Assembly: GCF_019097595.1 (NCBI RefSeq)
Contig: NC_080717.1
Coordinates: 20,096,336 to 20,160,335 of the forward strand
Direction of reading: 5' to 3'
DNA from: Hemibagrus wyckioides
Lineage: Eukaryota; Chordata; Actinopteri; Siluriformes; Bagridae
Length of the DNA stretch: 64,000 nt
The position numbers and the translations under genes are program-made. The notes under the pieces are model-generated. The model saw only the letters and a list, made by a program, of their open reading frames with translations, searched no databases and was not told where the DNA came from. Positions within the stretch are counted from its first letter, which is position 1, and every line of letters starts with the position of its first letter. Below, piece by piece: positions 27,501 to 40,900 of the stretch.

Positions 27501-28700
27501 AAAAATATTGCAGATAAAAACAGAGGACCGTGCTGTTTAAATGAAATTATGATCTAACTAACACTGAGCTCAACATGGTGGGTAAATAAGGGGTTGGGGG
27601 TAGTTAACCACACCTTTTAATCAAAGCTGTTTTCCCCAGGGTGCAATTTTCACCTTTTTTGTTCTAAGCCTAAGTGGCATGGAACACCTCACAAGTCCCA
27701 AATAGCACATGGCAATAGGTTGGGTTTCTGAATAGATTCATTAAAAAAAATCCTTCTGAAAATCGCTTTGACAATGAAATGGAATTTGAAATAAATAAGA
27801 AGCGCATTTCACACATAACCCAGGAGGGATAGGAGCAGATGTAATGGCAACACGTTATTTTTTCCAGCGCCTTTAATGAATATGACTTCCATTACAGAGC
27901 AGAGCACAGATAGAAGACTGCGGCGTTCACATGGATAATAATGCACTGAGGGACTGAGGGAAATTCAGGTGTGTACAGAAAACCCCGCTCATTCCAGCCA
28001 TCTGAAAAAGCTGTCCCATTTCTCTCCAAACCAACACTGTACAACCATTAACAGATGTTATGAGAAGCATTTGTGGCCCATTAGTAAGATCCTAATTCAC
28101 AAGACTGTTTGTGTATTTATTTATTTATTTATTATACACTCACAATACTTCTTATTTGTTCGTTGTTTTGTTATTGTGTATTTCTAGATGTTCCCTAAGC
28201 GGGTTATTAGGCTCGTGATCTAAAATCATATTGTTTTGTAAATATAGACCTATTCAGTATTTACGCTAGAAAACAGTCAATATTCAGATTATCAGTCGAC
28301 AATGCAAACCGTCCAAAAATTCAACAACAAAGCACAGTTACTCAGATTTTATTAAGCAGTATGTAAAAAAAACAGTTGGTTGTCCAACTGTAATGCCTTT
28401 ACAAAACTGCTGAATCGTCTTATCCTGGTTGGATAAACAGATGTCCATGTATACAAAATAAGACGTCTATGTACAAATTAATTGACGATCATTCACACAA
28501 ACAAGATGAGCACATCATTTTGACTAAACCATGCACCTGAGCTCTCGGTCGCCGTTAAAAGTTTCCACTTTCCACTAAGATTTTATGTACGCAAAGGCAA
28601 GTTAAGGTAAAGATGATTGACAACATGCAACACATCCCTGTAGACGTTTAAAACTTTATGTCCCTTCAGCTAAAAAAGTTAATAAGCCTAGGAAGCATAT
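24501..28700. other. Intergenic DNA with some complex islands
   Basis: No gene is recognised. Positions 25010-25240 are G+C-richer and include the inverted T-box-like site. Positions 26860-26960 form another complex stretch (GATTTATTGATTGGAGGG). An A-rich run lies at 27311-27354 and (TTTA)n at about 28112-28134. Confidence 0.45.
25060..25088. promoter_or_regulatory. Inverted T-box-like site pair
   Basis: TTGACACCT (25060-25068) and its exact reverse complement AGGTGTCAA (25080-25088) are separated by 11 bases. AGGTGT is the core of the T-box half-site. The pairing is perfect over 9 bp; binding by a T-box protein is inference, since the usual half-site is AGGTGTGA. Confidence 0.35.
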
Positions 28701-28702
28701 CC

Positions 28703-28742
<40 letters not shown>

Positions 28743-28780
28743 GTGTTTATTATATTCTTCTTCTTCTTCTTCTTCTTCTA
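28703..28780. repeat. (TTA)n and (TTC)n microsatellites
   Basis: About 40 bases of TTA triplets (28703-28742), a short spacer, then about 25 bases of TTC triplets (28755-28779). Confidence 0.9.
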
Positions 28781-29144
28781 GTGATTATGATTATTAGTGT
28801 TTCTGCTCTCTATACCTTTTTTATTTTTATTTTTTTTTTAAATCCCTTTTATTTGTTGGATGTTGGCTGGGAAAGGCGGTTTTTAAAAATGAATAAATAA
28901 ACAACATGGCTAAATATTAGATTAGCTAATTAATAGTTAGCTACTTACTTAATATTTAGTTAAATATGTAAATAACTGCCTGAGCCAAAATGGCACATCT
29001 ATATCAAAAAGATTGCCAGCCATCATCGTCGCATTGAATTACTCCAAAAAATCAGAGGAATAATGACAGTTGTGATTTTCTGCCCAGTTCCACAGTCTAT
29101 GATCCGTCTTTATTTTTGATAATATTTTTAAGAAATGTCCTTAG

Positions 29145-29209
<65 letters not shown>
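29145..29209. repeat. (TCTA)n tetranucleotide microsatellite
   Basis: 65 bases, about 16 perfect TCTA units; likely polymorphic. Confidence 0.97.
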
Positions 29210-30651
29210 GCAATTGTTTTTAAGATTAAAGAATGAGGCTGATATTATCTCATATCTTAATGTGGTCGCCTGCGGTATTAGATATTTTTTTTCTGAATGG
29301 CATAAAATTATTAAAATGTGAAAGGAATTAATTAAGTCTGTAACAAGTTCCACAAGTAGAATAGCACTTTAACATTAGGTAATTATAAAGCACAACCTGC
29401 TATGTGCGTTAACGATTATAAGGAAGAAAAAAGAAAAGAAAAAAAAGGAAAGAAAACACAATCGCTTAATTGTTTGAAGAACTGAGAGACCTCCTGGAAA
29501 GATTTCAAAGAAACAGGGTGTACTTAATTCATCCACCTTTTCTTGTTGGAAGACTATTGGCATGAAATGTTAAGTGCAGGTGGGTCAGCACCTCTATTTG
29601 CAGGAAAGGGACTGTAACAGGACGCTGTGTTGACTACAGGTCTGCGAGCGTGTTGAGCCGCTTTCGTATCCCTTTCAAGTGCTTCCTCTCGGGCCACGAA
29701 GATCCTCCCAGGTGGCTGCTAAATGCTCTGGGAACCGTGTGACATCACTGCAGGGGACTGACCTGCACTTATCCCACTGCCTGGCCAGGTATTGTCCCAA
29801 CATGTCAAACAGCCATAGAGCAAGTGATCCTCTTACATCCGCTCAGCCGTTCCACAAGGGCGCAGATTGAGGGAAGAGAGAGCGTGTTCCCCACCCCGCA
29901 AAGTGAGCAGAGAGGCTGAGGAGGAAAAGAGGCCACGACAGGGCACACATCACCAATCAGGATGTCAATCACGTATCTCTGCTGCTCTTATTTGGCAAGA
30001 ACACAGCCCCACTAATCATTCTCTCTGCATGGGCCACAGTGAAAGTGCGCGTCTGGGTAACTTGACTCAGCGCTAAAAGGGTCACTTGTTAACCATCAAC
30101 ATGAGATCATGGCACCTCGAGGGTGAGAGACCATGTAGCCAAAATAAAGACTTTCATCCCCCCGGGATTGAGTATAGTATCCATACATAAATATAGGTAC
30201 ACTTCTTAAAAATGTAAATATTACGAATTGCACACGGAGTCTGATTCTGTTCAGTCTAAAACGTGGCATAAACACAGAACATGTTTTTATCATTGCCGTG
30301 ATAATCTGATCGTTTAATCTTATTGTTAGTACAGTTTCTGTTATGCCAAAATGCTATTATATTTCATTTCCAAACACAGTCTATCAGGTAGAGAAAATTA
30401 ATCTTCTCGATTTGCTTTGTGGCCGTTTCACCGTGACCGTTCTGCCCCCTACTGACCACATATCATAAGAGTGGTGCTGCATTTCCGAAACCTACGTCTA
30501 CAATAACCGAAGTGAGATCAACACGAATTCTCTTACACTTTCTATCAATTTTGAAAGCACAAAAATACCCCCTAAACTCAAAGGGCAGCTGGTTACGTAT
30601 ACCACTGTGCACTAACAATGCAAAACATTTCACTTCAGATGCAGCTTTCAT
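29210..30651. other. Intergenic DNA; G+C-richer island at 29640-30080
   Basis: After an AT-rich part with a polypurine run (29423-29456), positions 29640-30080 rise in G+C and contain CACCAATCAGGATGTCAATCA and CACTAATCATTC, compatible with CCAAT, PBX/MEIS or bicoid-type sites. Two short open frames there end early and resemble no family. The stretch lies just beyond the 3' end of ccdc69. Confidence 0.35.
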
Positions 30652-31806
30652 TTTATTTGACTCTTTCTTTGTGAAACCCTAGCAAAAAAAAAAAGGCACT
30701 TGTTCAGAGGTAAACTCACAACAGAACATGAAAATGGTACACAATGAAGAAAATGAGGCTGGATAATAAACATCTCCACTCTAAGCAACATCTGAACACT
30801 GCATCTACAGCAGTGGTCTTTCAGCATCTGCCCAACACTGCAGGTTTAAAAGTTAGACTTTCTCCTTAGCGACCCAAAACAGTCACTCACATATTTCTTT
30901 AACAAAAGGTTAATGATCTCAGAATTTACAATAATTAACTTGTCCAAGTCCAAGCATGCAAACAAACAGGTCTTACATGTCCCAACAACAAAAGCCCTTC
31001 CTTATACAAATACATACATATACATGAATACTGTTATAAAAGTGCCAGTGCATCTGAAAAGCAAAAAAAAAAAAAAAAAAAATCCTATTGCTTTAAAATA
31101 CACTTACAAGTGCTTTGGCTTTTGTAAGGCAAAAATGGGAAAAAAGGACCATTGTGGGGGTGGTGGAAAAATCAGAAAGCATAATTTGATGTCAGTTTCC
31201 TGGAATAACTGGTACATTATGCTAAATAAATCCATAATAAAGTGTTATACATTTTTCAGTAACATATTACAATGCATCAGTTCTCACTCCAGTGCCTCTG
31301 AACACCATCCCCTGCACAATGATTTTTAAAAACAAAAACAAACAAACAAACAAACAAACAAAAACACACCAACACGCCATATCCAACTAATCAAACCCTT
31401 CATGGGTTGGCTCAGGTGTGTGAGAAAAATGGAATATTTTAAATTCCTGCAAATATACAACACCATAATACACATATACAGTATAAATGATGATTGAGCC
31501 ACTGTAAATGAAGCATATAACAGGTACTAAGATTAAAAAAATAAAAACCAAAGTAAAATGCAAAAAATAAAAAATCTGTTAAATCGATTTCCTGTGACAT
31601 AGTGATTGAGTATACGCAAAACTCATGTAATATGTCCTTTGTTTCAGCATGGCATGAAAACCACAGTTTCCTTAAAACAGTTATTTGGAAAGAAACCAGC
31701 AGCAGGCTAAAACTGAGAGGTATGGATTGCTTAAGTCTGGAGTTTAAAAATGCAAGGCTGTGGTGAGTGGAGTCCAGTGTGTTAAGATGGTGTTGCTGAA
31801 GCCAGG
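30652..31806 (-). other. ccdc69: Probable 3' UTR of ccdc69 with polyadenylation signal
   Basis: This is AT-rich DNA after the ccdc69 stop with no open reading frame of note. The first AATAAA hexamer on the minus strand after the stop is at 30657-30652, giving a 3' UTR of about 1.15 kb. It contains an A20 run (about 31062-31082) and an (AAAC)n stretch (31330-31362), seen on the plus strand. The UTR extent is inferred from the hexamer alone. Confidence 0.45.
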
Positions 31807-31981
31807 TCAGCTTTGGGAAACTTCAGCAGGCACTACGGCGGGTATGTGAAAAGATGAACAGGAGTCCCGTCTGTGCAGGAGTTTAAAGAGCAACTCCTCT
31901 TTTTCCTGACTGAGTTTCTGGCTCTGCAATGTTTGCTTCTCCAGCGCCTCCTGCAGCTCATTCTGCTCCTTGGACAGTTGG
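31807..31981 (-). CDS. ccdc69: ccdc69 coding exon 9, stop codon
   Basis: It encodes residues 257 (last base) to 314 and the TGA stop. It starts HQLSKEQNELQEALEKQ, then QKLSQEKEELLFKLLHRR, and ends PAVVPAEVSQS. This matches the typical CCDC69 end, where a KEELL helix is followed by a short tail with P-x-EVS. The acceptor is TTCTTTCAG. Confidence 0.95.
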
Positions 31982-34900
31982 CTGAAAGAATGAAAATACA
32001 AGAGTCTCTAAAGAGTCTCGGTCTTGCAATTTCTCTTAATTTTTTTAAAATCAGTGATAGTCATAGAAAAACTCATTTATTTTCATTCAAAGTCATGGCA
32101 TTATTCAGTAAGTAGGAATGTTTTGCTATATTTTGAGAACTTACACATCTGTTGGAATTCTCATAAAAGTGGGCAGACAAAACAAGGTTAAAGTGCTTTA
32201 CACTTTTGTCTCATGGGAGTTTGAAAGGCTTAAATTTGCTTACTGTATTAGTGTTTGATAATTGTCTATCCGAACTCGGAGGTCCTCGTTCTGCTGAAGA
32301 ACCTGCAGGACCTGATCTTCCAAAGCCAGATTTCTTTCAACCTGAGAAAACAGCGAGGGCATGATTTATGATTATTTGTTGAACTTGATGTAGATAAATA
32401 GATAGAATTAAAACCAACAACTAGATGATGACTATCCAATAATCAGACTACTCAAGTTCCTTCCCACTAACAGGGACATGCCACTGTAAATTGCATCTAG
32501 GCAAGTGTGCTTGCATGCGCATGGTGCCCTGCCATAAACTGGAGTCCTGTCTCAGGTTTATTTTTGTCTTATACCCATTTTTTACAAGATAGGATACACT
32601 GCAACCCTGACCAAGATAAATCAGTCAGTCAATAAATAAGAATTCTAGAGTAGGGATGCTCAATTTCATATCTGAAATGCCTTGAAACCGTACAGGGCTG
32701 TGGGCTTGTAAGCCTGTTATTAAGAAACACCAGTTCAAGAGTATTACTTTCTTCAATCCATCAAAACACAATCCTAATATAAATTTGGTGAATTCAACAT
32801 TGAAGGAAAAAAAAAAAAAAAGTTTATTTGCATATGCTAAATTCAATATATCTAAAAAAATTGTGTATCTGACAAAATAGCCAGTGCAGGCATGATGTCG
32901 AGGTGCCTAATAAACTGGCCACTGAATCCATGCAAATTTTATAATTCAGTGTTTCTACAGTTGGAATAGTTAATGTTTCTCCATCAAAACAATGCTCTCC
33001 AATTTCAATGCATTTGTAAGTGTCGAGTTTGAAGAGTTAAACATAATCAAAGAGCTTGAGCACTGTTATATGGTGGTGTTTTGAAACTCTGCATTTTGGT
33101 GAACTGGAACTTTAAATCCAGCCTGAAAGTATAAGAGGAAGAGGTCATCTGTTTCCATTCGGACCAAAAATGGTGAGTGGGAGTTTATACCAGGGCCTCC
33201 ATCTGCCGCAGCTTGCTTCCCTGCTCCTGTAAACGTTCGCTCTTCATCTCTATGACAATTAGCAGACTCTCCTGTTCTTGCTCCCAGAATTCACCCGGGC
33301 TGCCATGAGTCTAACAAAGGAAGGGCAAGATACAAAGCAAATGTTGCATTCTTACAGAACACATTGTACAGCCATATGCAATTTATTGGGAACAAAAACC
33401 CCCCCTCTAAATTTCTATCCCATTTATTGTCATGATATGTACTTGTATGTTTCTATGAAGGTCTCTTTTCAGTGTGGACTCCTTTACACGCTGCTTTAAC
33501 TCTGTGAACAGCTTTAGGTCTGCTGTTAGTTGCTCAATCTGCTCCTGTTCAGAGTTCACACAGAGTTCAGACCAAAACACCACTCATATGCCACAATGGT
33601 ATGTGCAACAAAACATACTAAAACATGGTTTATAAAATCCTTTACATATACAATTCACAAAGACATGACAGCCAGGACTGCAGTGTTTCCTTTTCAACTG
33701 GAGTACCTTTAGAGCACTTTCAGCTGCTGTGTGCGTTTCCTGCAAGACGTTCTTCTCTTCATTGTGAACGTTTTTCAGCTCTTTGGGGGGAAAAAACAGG
33801 TACCTTATATTATACGGAAAAATGGATAGCAAAGCGCATACTTGCTGATTGGTTACAGGTACATACCTTCCACTTCTCTCTGGTGCTGTTCCTTAGAACT
33901 CTTCATCTGGTTCTCATGAACAGCACTGAGCTCAGCAGCTGTCTCAGACTTCACCTGTCAGCATGACAATGTATAAACCATATGATTAAAAAAAAAAAAA
34001 TACACAAGCTTTGAAGCCACACATCTGTCAAGCAGAGTCATTTACTTCAGGGTTTTTTTTTTTTTTTTTTTTTAGAAGCTAGACAAAAGCATACAGATTT
34101 CAGCTGGTGTCTCACTGCTCTTGGGGAAGATGTGGCTTTAGAAAGGTGATGAATGTACTATACAGCACTGAGAGAAACATCAGTCTTAAAAACAAAAAAA
34201 CAAAAACAAAAACAAAAACAAAAAAACAAAACAAAAAAAAAAAAACAGTGCTCCCTGGCTTTCTTATTATGATGAATAACTGAACACACCTCATGCATAT
34301 CTCCACACTTCGAGTAAAACACCAGACGATTCCCTGTAGATTTACTGCATGACTACATCAATCATGACGGAATCTTGCAAAGCATACATCAGGCCCTCCA
34401 CCAAGAGTAAACAATATATGTAAAGAATCCAGCTCTGCTGAAAAACCCTACAGTAAATGTCAAGGTTATGCAAGAGACATTTACATTTTGTCATTTAGCA
34501 GACACTCTTATCTAGTTTTCACAAGTGGTCTAGGTGGTAACAAACAAGAATTTCAAACCTAAGCACACAGACATTACAAACGTCAGCCACTAAAAGGACA
34601 ATACACACACACAAAAAAAAACCCCAGCAGGAAATATAAAAACACATTTATGGAACTAGTAATTTTACTAAAAAAAACTAGTAATTTTACTAAAAAAAAA
34701 AACAAGATGGCCTACATGCTGTTTTAAGGGCAATATCTTTAAAACCGTTGCAGGAAAAAAAAAAAGAGAGGCTGTTCTTACTGGACAACAAAGCACATTT
34801 CACCACTGCGACACTGAAGCAACACAATCTTCTACTACAAACATGTGACAAGGACAGAAATGGATTGCAAGTCCATTGCAGAAGACCTGGTGTGTAGACA

Positions 34901-37900
34901 ATGCAGTTCAAAGCCTTTAGATTGTTTAAAAAGTCTCTTTTTAAAGGCTTTCTGCTTATTTCTTGCGGAGATACAACTTAAGTGACAGCAGTGAGAAACA
35001 AGTTGCAGGAGTCAATTCTTCGAAATCTTCAGGATTTGCTGGTGCTTGTGTTGATGTGACCATATAAGTGGTGAATGATGACAAGAGGGGATGTCATCTT
35101 TGTTTTTTGTCTTATTTATGCAGTAGTGATGAGTAAAATTATGAGACATGTCCTCTCAGCCTTAATCTAGCCATGGGGGTCACACTCTAGTGACTTCTGT
35201 GCTGGTCCCAAGCCCGGATAAATAGAGAGGGTTGCGTCAGGAAGGGCATCCGGCGTAAAACATTGCCAAATTTAACCGTGCGAATCGTTCTCTTAGCCTA
35301 ATGATTATTTAGATAAGGAGAAGCCTGGACCATAAAAGGACCACTGAGGGTCTCCAGTATTGTAGACCCTCAGTGGTAAGGTGATGATGACTAAATATGT
35401 ATGCTTAGCTATGTACAGAACTTGTCATCCAGGAGATTTTGTAAAAGACATGACAGCTGGCAGAGAACAAAAGAACCATGCCATCTGATAGAGATACATT
35501 AGCAAATAGTCATTTGTAGATGTAAGCACTTTTCTCCAGGGTATCAGCAAGCAGAAAGCCAGCTTTGCAAGACCACAGAGTACACAATGAACAGGTCTGG
35601 CTTTGTTGGTCAGAAGATAAATAGATGCGTCAACGATCCCAGCCCCAAACAGGAAAGAGTAATAACAAATACACAGAAAATGGGCAATATTCCCAATTAT
35701 GTTCTTTTCCTCTCTATATAATTGAAAGGGCATGTCTTATTTATCAGTGACAGCTTTGCAGTGTGTAACTGGCTGACATTGTCTGAATTGTTTGTTCTTT
35801 TCTGTGTCTGAAAGGCTTGCAGCTTGAAGCAACTTGTCTGTGAAAGATCTGGTTTACATTCAGCGGCAAGTCGTAACTTTGTATTAAATTAGCCTAAACC
35901 CTGAACATAAATAACCCTTATTTATTAAAAAACCCTTAATCATTAGGTTTCGAAGAGCAAAGTGTCCTTTCAAAGATGGAAACTAGCAATAATAACAGCT
36001 GGTTACCTTATTAGTCATTGCAATGTTTCTGGTCTTCGGCTAACAGCAACTCAAATCTCTCATGGGCAAAACCTGGCCATGATTAACACACTCTTTGTGT
36101 CATTTTCAAGTTTTGAGAGAAATGGCACATGGAGCCATGACTCACCTGCCACATTCTTTCATTTCACACATTTAGTCATCACTTATTTAATAATTGAGAA
36201 GTCAATGTGTGATAATAATAAACACTTGTTATTCCTCATTACAGGTGGGTGCTTGAATGACTTAAATTCTCTTACAGCTTAGCTTTCTGATGTTGTTTCT
36301 TCCTTTTCTGCAAACCAATAGTGACTATTTATAATTTCAGACATTTCATACACACACACACAGTTTCTGAAACACTATTTGTGCAGAGCATTCAGGGTCC
36401 TCTGCAGACCACAACCAGAGATGGCACCAGGGATTCAGAAAAGCTTTTCCACTGAACCGGTCAACCCAATCTTGGCACATGTACATAAACTGGAAGAGTT
36501 TTTCAGTTTGAGAAAAGAGCATTCTCAAATTTCAATAAGAAATATGGAAAAAAAAAAAAAAAAAAAAATCATTGTCAAGGAACTTTTCAATGAGTATTAC
36601 CATCTCAGTGAGAGTGTGCACTAGGACGCAGAGTTCACCGTGCTGATGATCCTTCAGAAGCTGGTCTCGCTCTTCACTTCCTGAAGCTGCTAGGACCTCA
36701 TTCAAGATTTTTAGCTGCCACTCATACTTCTCCAGCTGTGACTCTGGACCAGAGCCCTTCTCTTCTGCTGTGCATTGTCCTAGTAAGCAACAACATTGTA
36801 GTGAGCCACAACAGGTCTTAACAATCTGCGCCACAAAAAAAATAAACAGATCTCTGCATTTCCAAATTCTGCGTCATCACACTGCTTGTCTTAATACACT
36901 GTAGCACAGAGCTGCACATGTTTCTTTACTTCCATGAAGAATTACACAGTAATATACAAAGAGAGTTACTTTGTAGTATTAAGGAATAGGAGTTGCTCCA
37001 AAACACAAAGGAGATACGGCAAGCTGAAACACTACACACAGAGGCAACAGGGAGTTATCCAGGCTTGTTTTATAACTGTGTAAAGCTCTTAATGGTGAAG
37101 GAGATCTCCTGCCCTGCAGAGTCTCAGATTTATGTTCTTCTGTCTTTAGTCATGTGCCGATGTCTGGCAACACACTGGCATGTAATGTGAACATGTGTAC
37201 TAGGAAGTAGTGTGACATTCATCTGTGGGGAAAAAAAAAAAAAGAGACCACTGCCCAATCTCCAGATTTGAACCCTGTTGAAAACCTCTGGAATGTCATC
37301 AAGAGGAAGATGGATGGTCACAAACCATCAAGCAAAGCTGAGCTGTTTGCTTTTTTGCAAAAAGAGTGGTATAAAGTTACCCAACAGCAATGTGAAAAAC
37401 TGGTGGAGAGCATGGAGCCAAAACGCATGCAAATCGGGGTTATTCCACCAAATACAGATTTCTTAATGTTATTTAGCCAAAGCATTAATACAATTTGCAT
37501 TTTGTTTTATTTGAGTTATTAAAGCTCTGCAAATACTGCATGATCTTGGGTTATTTTCATGTGTTGTCATGTGTAGTGTCAGCAGTTCACAAAAAACGAA
37601 ACAAAACTGTTCATCTCACCAATACATGCAAGAGAGATTGGCTCCAAAGAGAATGGCTAGAAGATGTATCGGTGGAGTCAATTATTATTTGATCATTTGT
37701 GGATCATTCACACACACACACAAAGATGGATGAAATGTGTTGCGAGTATGAATATCTGCAGGGCAGGAGACCGTCCTTTTCCTAATACCCATGTCAGGCA
37801 TTCTGATATCATAATGCCAAGGTCACTATGCTACTGATATTTTTCCCCAATATCATATCTACATGCTTAAAGGAAGAAAACATGTTTTTATCCTAGAACA

Positions 37901-40900
37901 CTCACTGGCAGAGGATCATCATCATGATAATGCGAGACATCAGGGACAGGAAACCACTCACCACTTCCATCATGAGTGCTGCTGATCTCCTTCAGAGGGT
38001 TTTCGTTCTTTGTTTGTTTTTTCTTGAGTGAGGAGAAAGAAAAAATGAATTTACGACAATGAAGCTTGCTTACAGTGTAGTCATTTAAAACAAAGGTGCA
38101 TGCTTTAAAGAACATATGACGATATACTTTTTAATATTTATTATTTTCAAATAATATTTGAAAGTATTTGATATGGAAATGTAATAGAGGAGTCAATCTA
38201 TATAAACATGTAGAATGATTGCCTTGTGCATGAATCCAAAATTTGTCAGCCATACAGATAGAATGCCAGCAATTTTTGTTACATCATTTATTAACAAGAC
38301 AACAATTTCAGCAACCATACAATTGATTTTAATCCTAGAGATGTTAGGCTTGATGGTTTTTAAAGCACACAAACTGTGCAGTATGCCACTTCACTGCGCT
38401 TAAAACAACTGGTTCACAAATAACTAAAAATACTAATAATTGAGAGCAATTTCTTTGGATTTCCTACAAATGAGGCCATAACAGACGGTGACGCACTTAA
38501 TTCATTAACCAGTTCACTGGGTCAAAGTTTCAACTATTAACTGTAGTCCCGGCCACATCTTTATTATTTCTCTCGATATATTTAAACAGGTTGTGACTAT
38601 GTTTTGTGCTTGCAGGAGAGTTATAGTTTTACATTGCACTTCAGCTTACATGGCTTTTTTAGTGCTTCTACATTTGTTTTCCTAATGTGTCTGTCATCCA
38701 TGCAAACGAAAGAGTCTGTCTAGTAAAAACGTTTCAGGTTGTCGGATAAGAGATTAATAATGCTAACCACTTTCTCAGCAGCCTACTCAATCAATTGATC
38801 TGCTACTTAGGTATGAATAACAAGTTAATAGCCCTGATCCATAATCTGCCTGTCCCAGGCAGGCTGGGCTGTTAACAATTGCATGGTAGACAAATTAACT
38901 CCACACCTGAGTCTAACCTAAGAAGCCAGCTATTTTGAAACTCAAATGCTAAACAAATGCAGCTTCTCCTTTCAGTTCTCCCTCTAAAACCAAGCCCTAT
39001 CACATGCAAGCATGCTGCCTGAGTGCATGGGAATGGAGTGGAGGTTCATATATTCAAGTTTTTGCATCTCTCAACTGTGATCAGACCCAGAGTTTCTCAG
39101 CCAGGTATTCTAATGCCTACCAAAGTACATTTAAAATCATACTTAAACCTTTGTACACTATATTGCCAAATATTTATGAACACCTGACCATTACACCCAT
39201 GTGTGCATGTTGAACATCCCATTCCAGATGTAGATACCCTGTTATACCAACCTCCAAGCTTCTGGGAAGGCTTTCCTTTAGATTTTGGAGCGTGACTGTG
39301 GAGATCTGTCCATTCAATCACAAGAGCATTAGTGGGGTCAGGCACTGGCATCAGGCGAGGAAGCCTAGAGTGTAATCATCTAGAGTTCTAGTTCATCTAA
39401 TACAAGTCCTGCCAGAGATACCTTGGCAAACCATTCTTGATGGATCTCATGATGTGAACAGGGGCACAAACATGCTGGAACAGGTTTCTGCTCCTTAGTT
39501 CCAGTGAAGGGAAACTAATGCTACAACATAGAGAGATGCTTCCAACAATCTGGTGCTTCCAACATTGCAACAACATTTTTGGGGAAGAAACATATACGAG
39601 TGTGCTGGACTGGTGCCCACAAAGTTTTGTCCATTTAGTGCATTTTGTAATCCATTCTGAGCAATTAACGTGTCATGCTTCTTATTTGGCAGTAACATGA
39701 ATGCAGGCCAGGGTTAAGGTGAACAGAGCGAGACACAAAGAAAAGGAGTAACAGGCAGAACCAGATGGAGCTGGTAAAAAACACTCTCATTTCCAATTAA
39801 TGCTTGCATATTCAGTAACTAACAAATGTACAGAAATTGTCAGCTCTGTAATCTCATGACACATTTCTGGTCTGTTCAAGGAGTTCCTAATATTAACATG
39901 CTCTCATTTTCTGCACACTTTTTTTTGGCTATGGTTTGATATCATGTGTTCCTTACTGCCGCAGAGAGTCTGCTGGAAGTTATGTTGCTTATAAAACAGG
40001 AACATGGACTGATCTACTGAACAGATGTGTTAAACAAAATAGCTGCTGACTATTTCCCCTAAACTACTTTACATTTATTGAGGGATAATATGTAATGATC
40101 CCCCACTCAGTCACATAGAATTATCAGTTTTAATGGAGTCAGGCAATGCATTTTTTAAATCCATTTCTTTTACCAATAATGTGCGATACGTTTTTTTTTT
40201 TTTTTTGCAGAAGCCTCATACATGCAACTCATCTGCCTCTTCATGGGAGAAATAGAAATAAATTGTAAACATATCAGTTCATTTCTATCAGTGTTCATTC
40301 ATGATAGAGAGCCAAGGTTTCTTACAGTAACTATATTCAACAGACTTTTTTTCCCTATATTTAACAGATCATATTTTCTTCTTGCACCCATAATCTAGTC
40401 GCACAGTCGGTCAATGGGCTAATATCAAAAAGTGTTCTAAAAAATATTATTAAGGAATGTTTATTTGAAGCAGATCTTTGATTATAATATTCCGGATTTG
40501 TCATAAACCCAGCCTGGTTCAAGCTGATGGATCTTTGTCTTGGTAATGCACCCAACAATTACAATCCTGCTAACTTAATAATCTGTGTCTGAACATTTCT
40601 TCTGAGTAGAGAAATTACTTTCAGAAGGTAAGATGAACTTTTATTAAATATTCAAAAGTTAATCTGACTTCAAAATGGCTTGTTTTCATATAAAAAATAT
40701 TTCTAATGAGTCTTGCTTTCTTAGATCTACTCAAAATGATGAGTATGAAGAGATGCAATAAAATGATTGACAGACAGACAGACAAGACTTTATTCATCCC
40801 ATGAGGGAAATTCCTTTGTTTACAATAGAATACAATGGTTTTCAGTGTGGACTTTCTGACTTATTAATAAAGGTGATATACCATACCATCTAGAAATACT

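Noticed and set aside
31807..33310. Assignment of the coiled-coil gene to mtus1 or mtus2
   Set aside because: The C-terminal helix resembles MTUS proteins, but the FWEQE block, the MGC start, the 314-residue length and the EVS tail fit CCDC69 better.
36532..36600. Extension of ccdc69 exon 3 past the donor (peptide VILIEKFLDN and a Phe run)
   Set aside because: The extension reads through a T run in the intron; the GTAATA donor at 36600-36595 and the phase of exon 4 support splicing at 36601.
37268..37522. Intact gene encoding a transposase
   Set aside because: Only the C-terminal end of a Tc1-like transposase is present; the DNA-binding domains and two catalytic Asp are missing.
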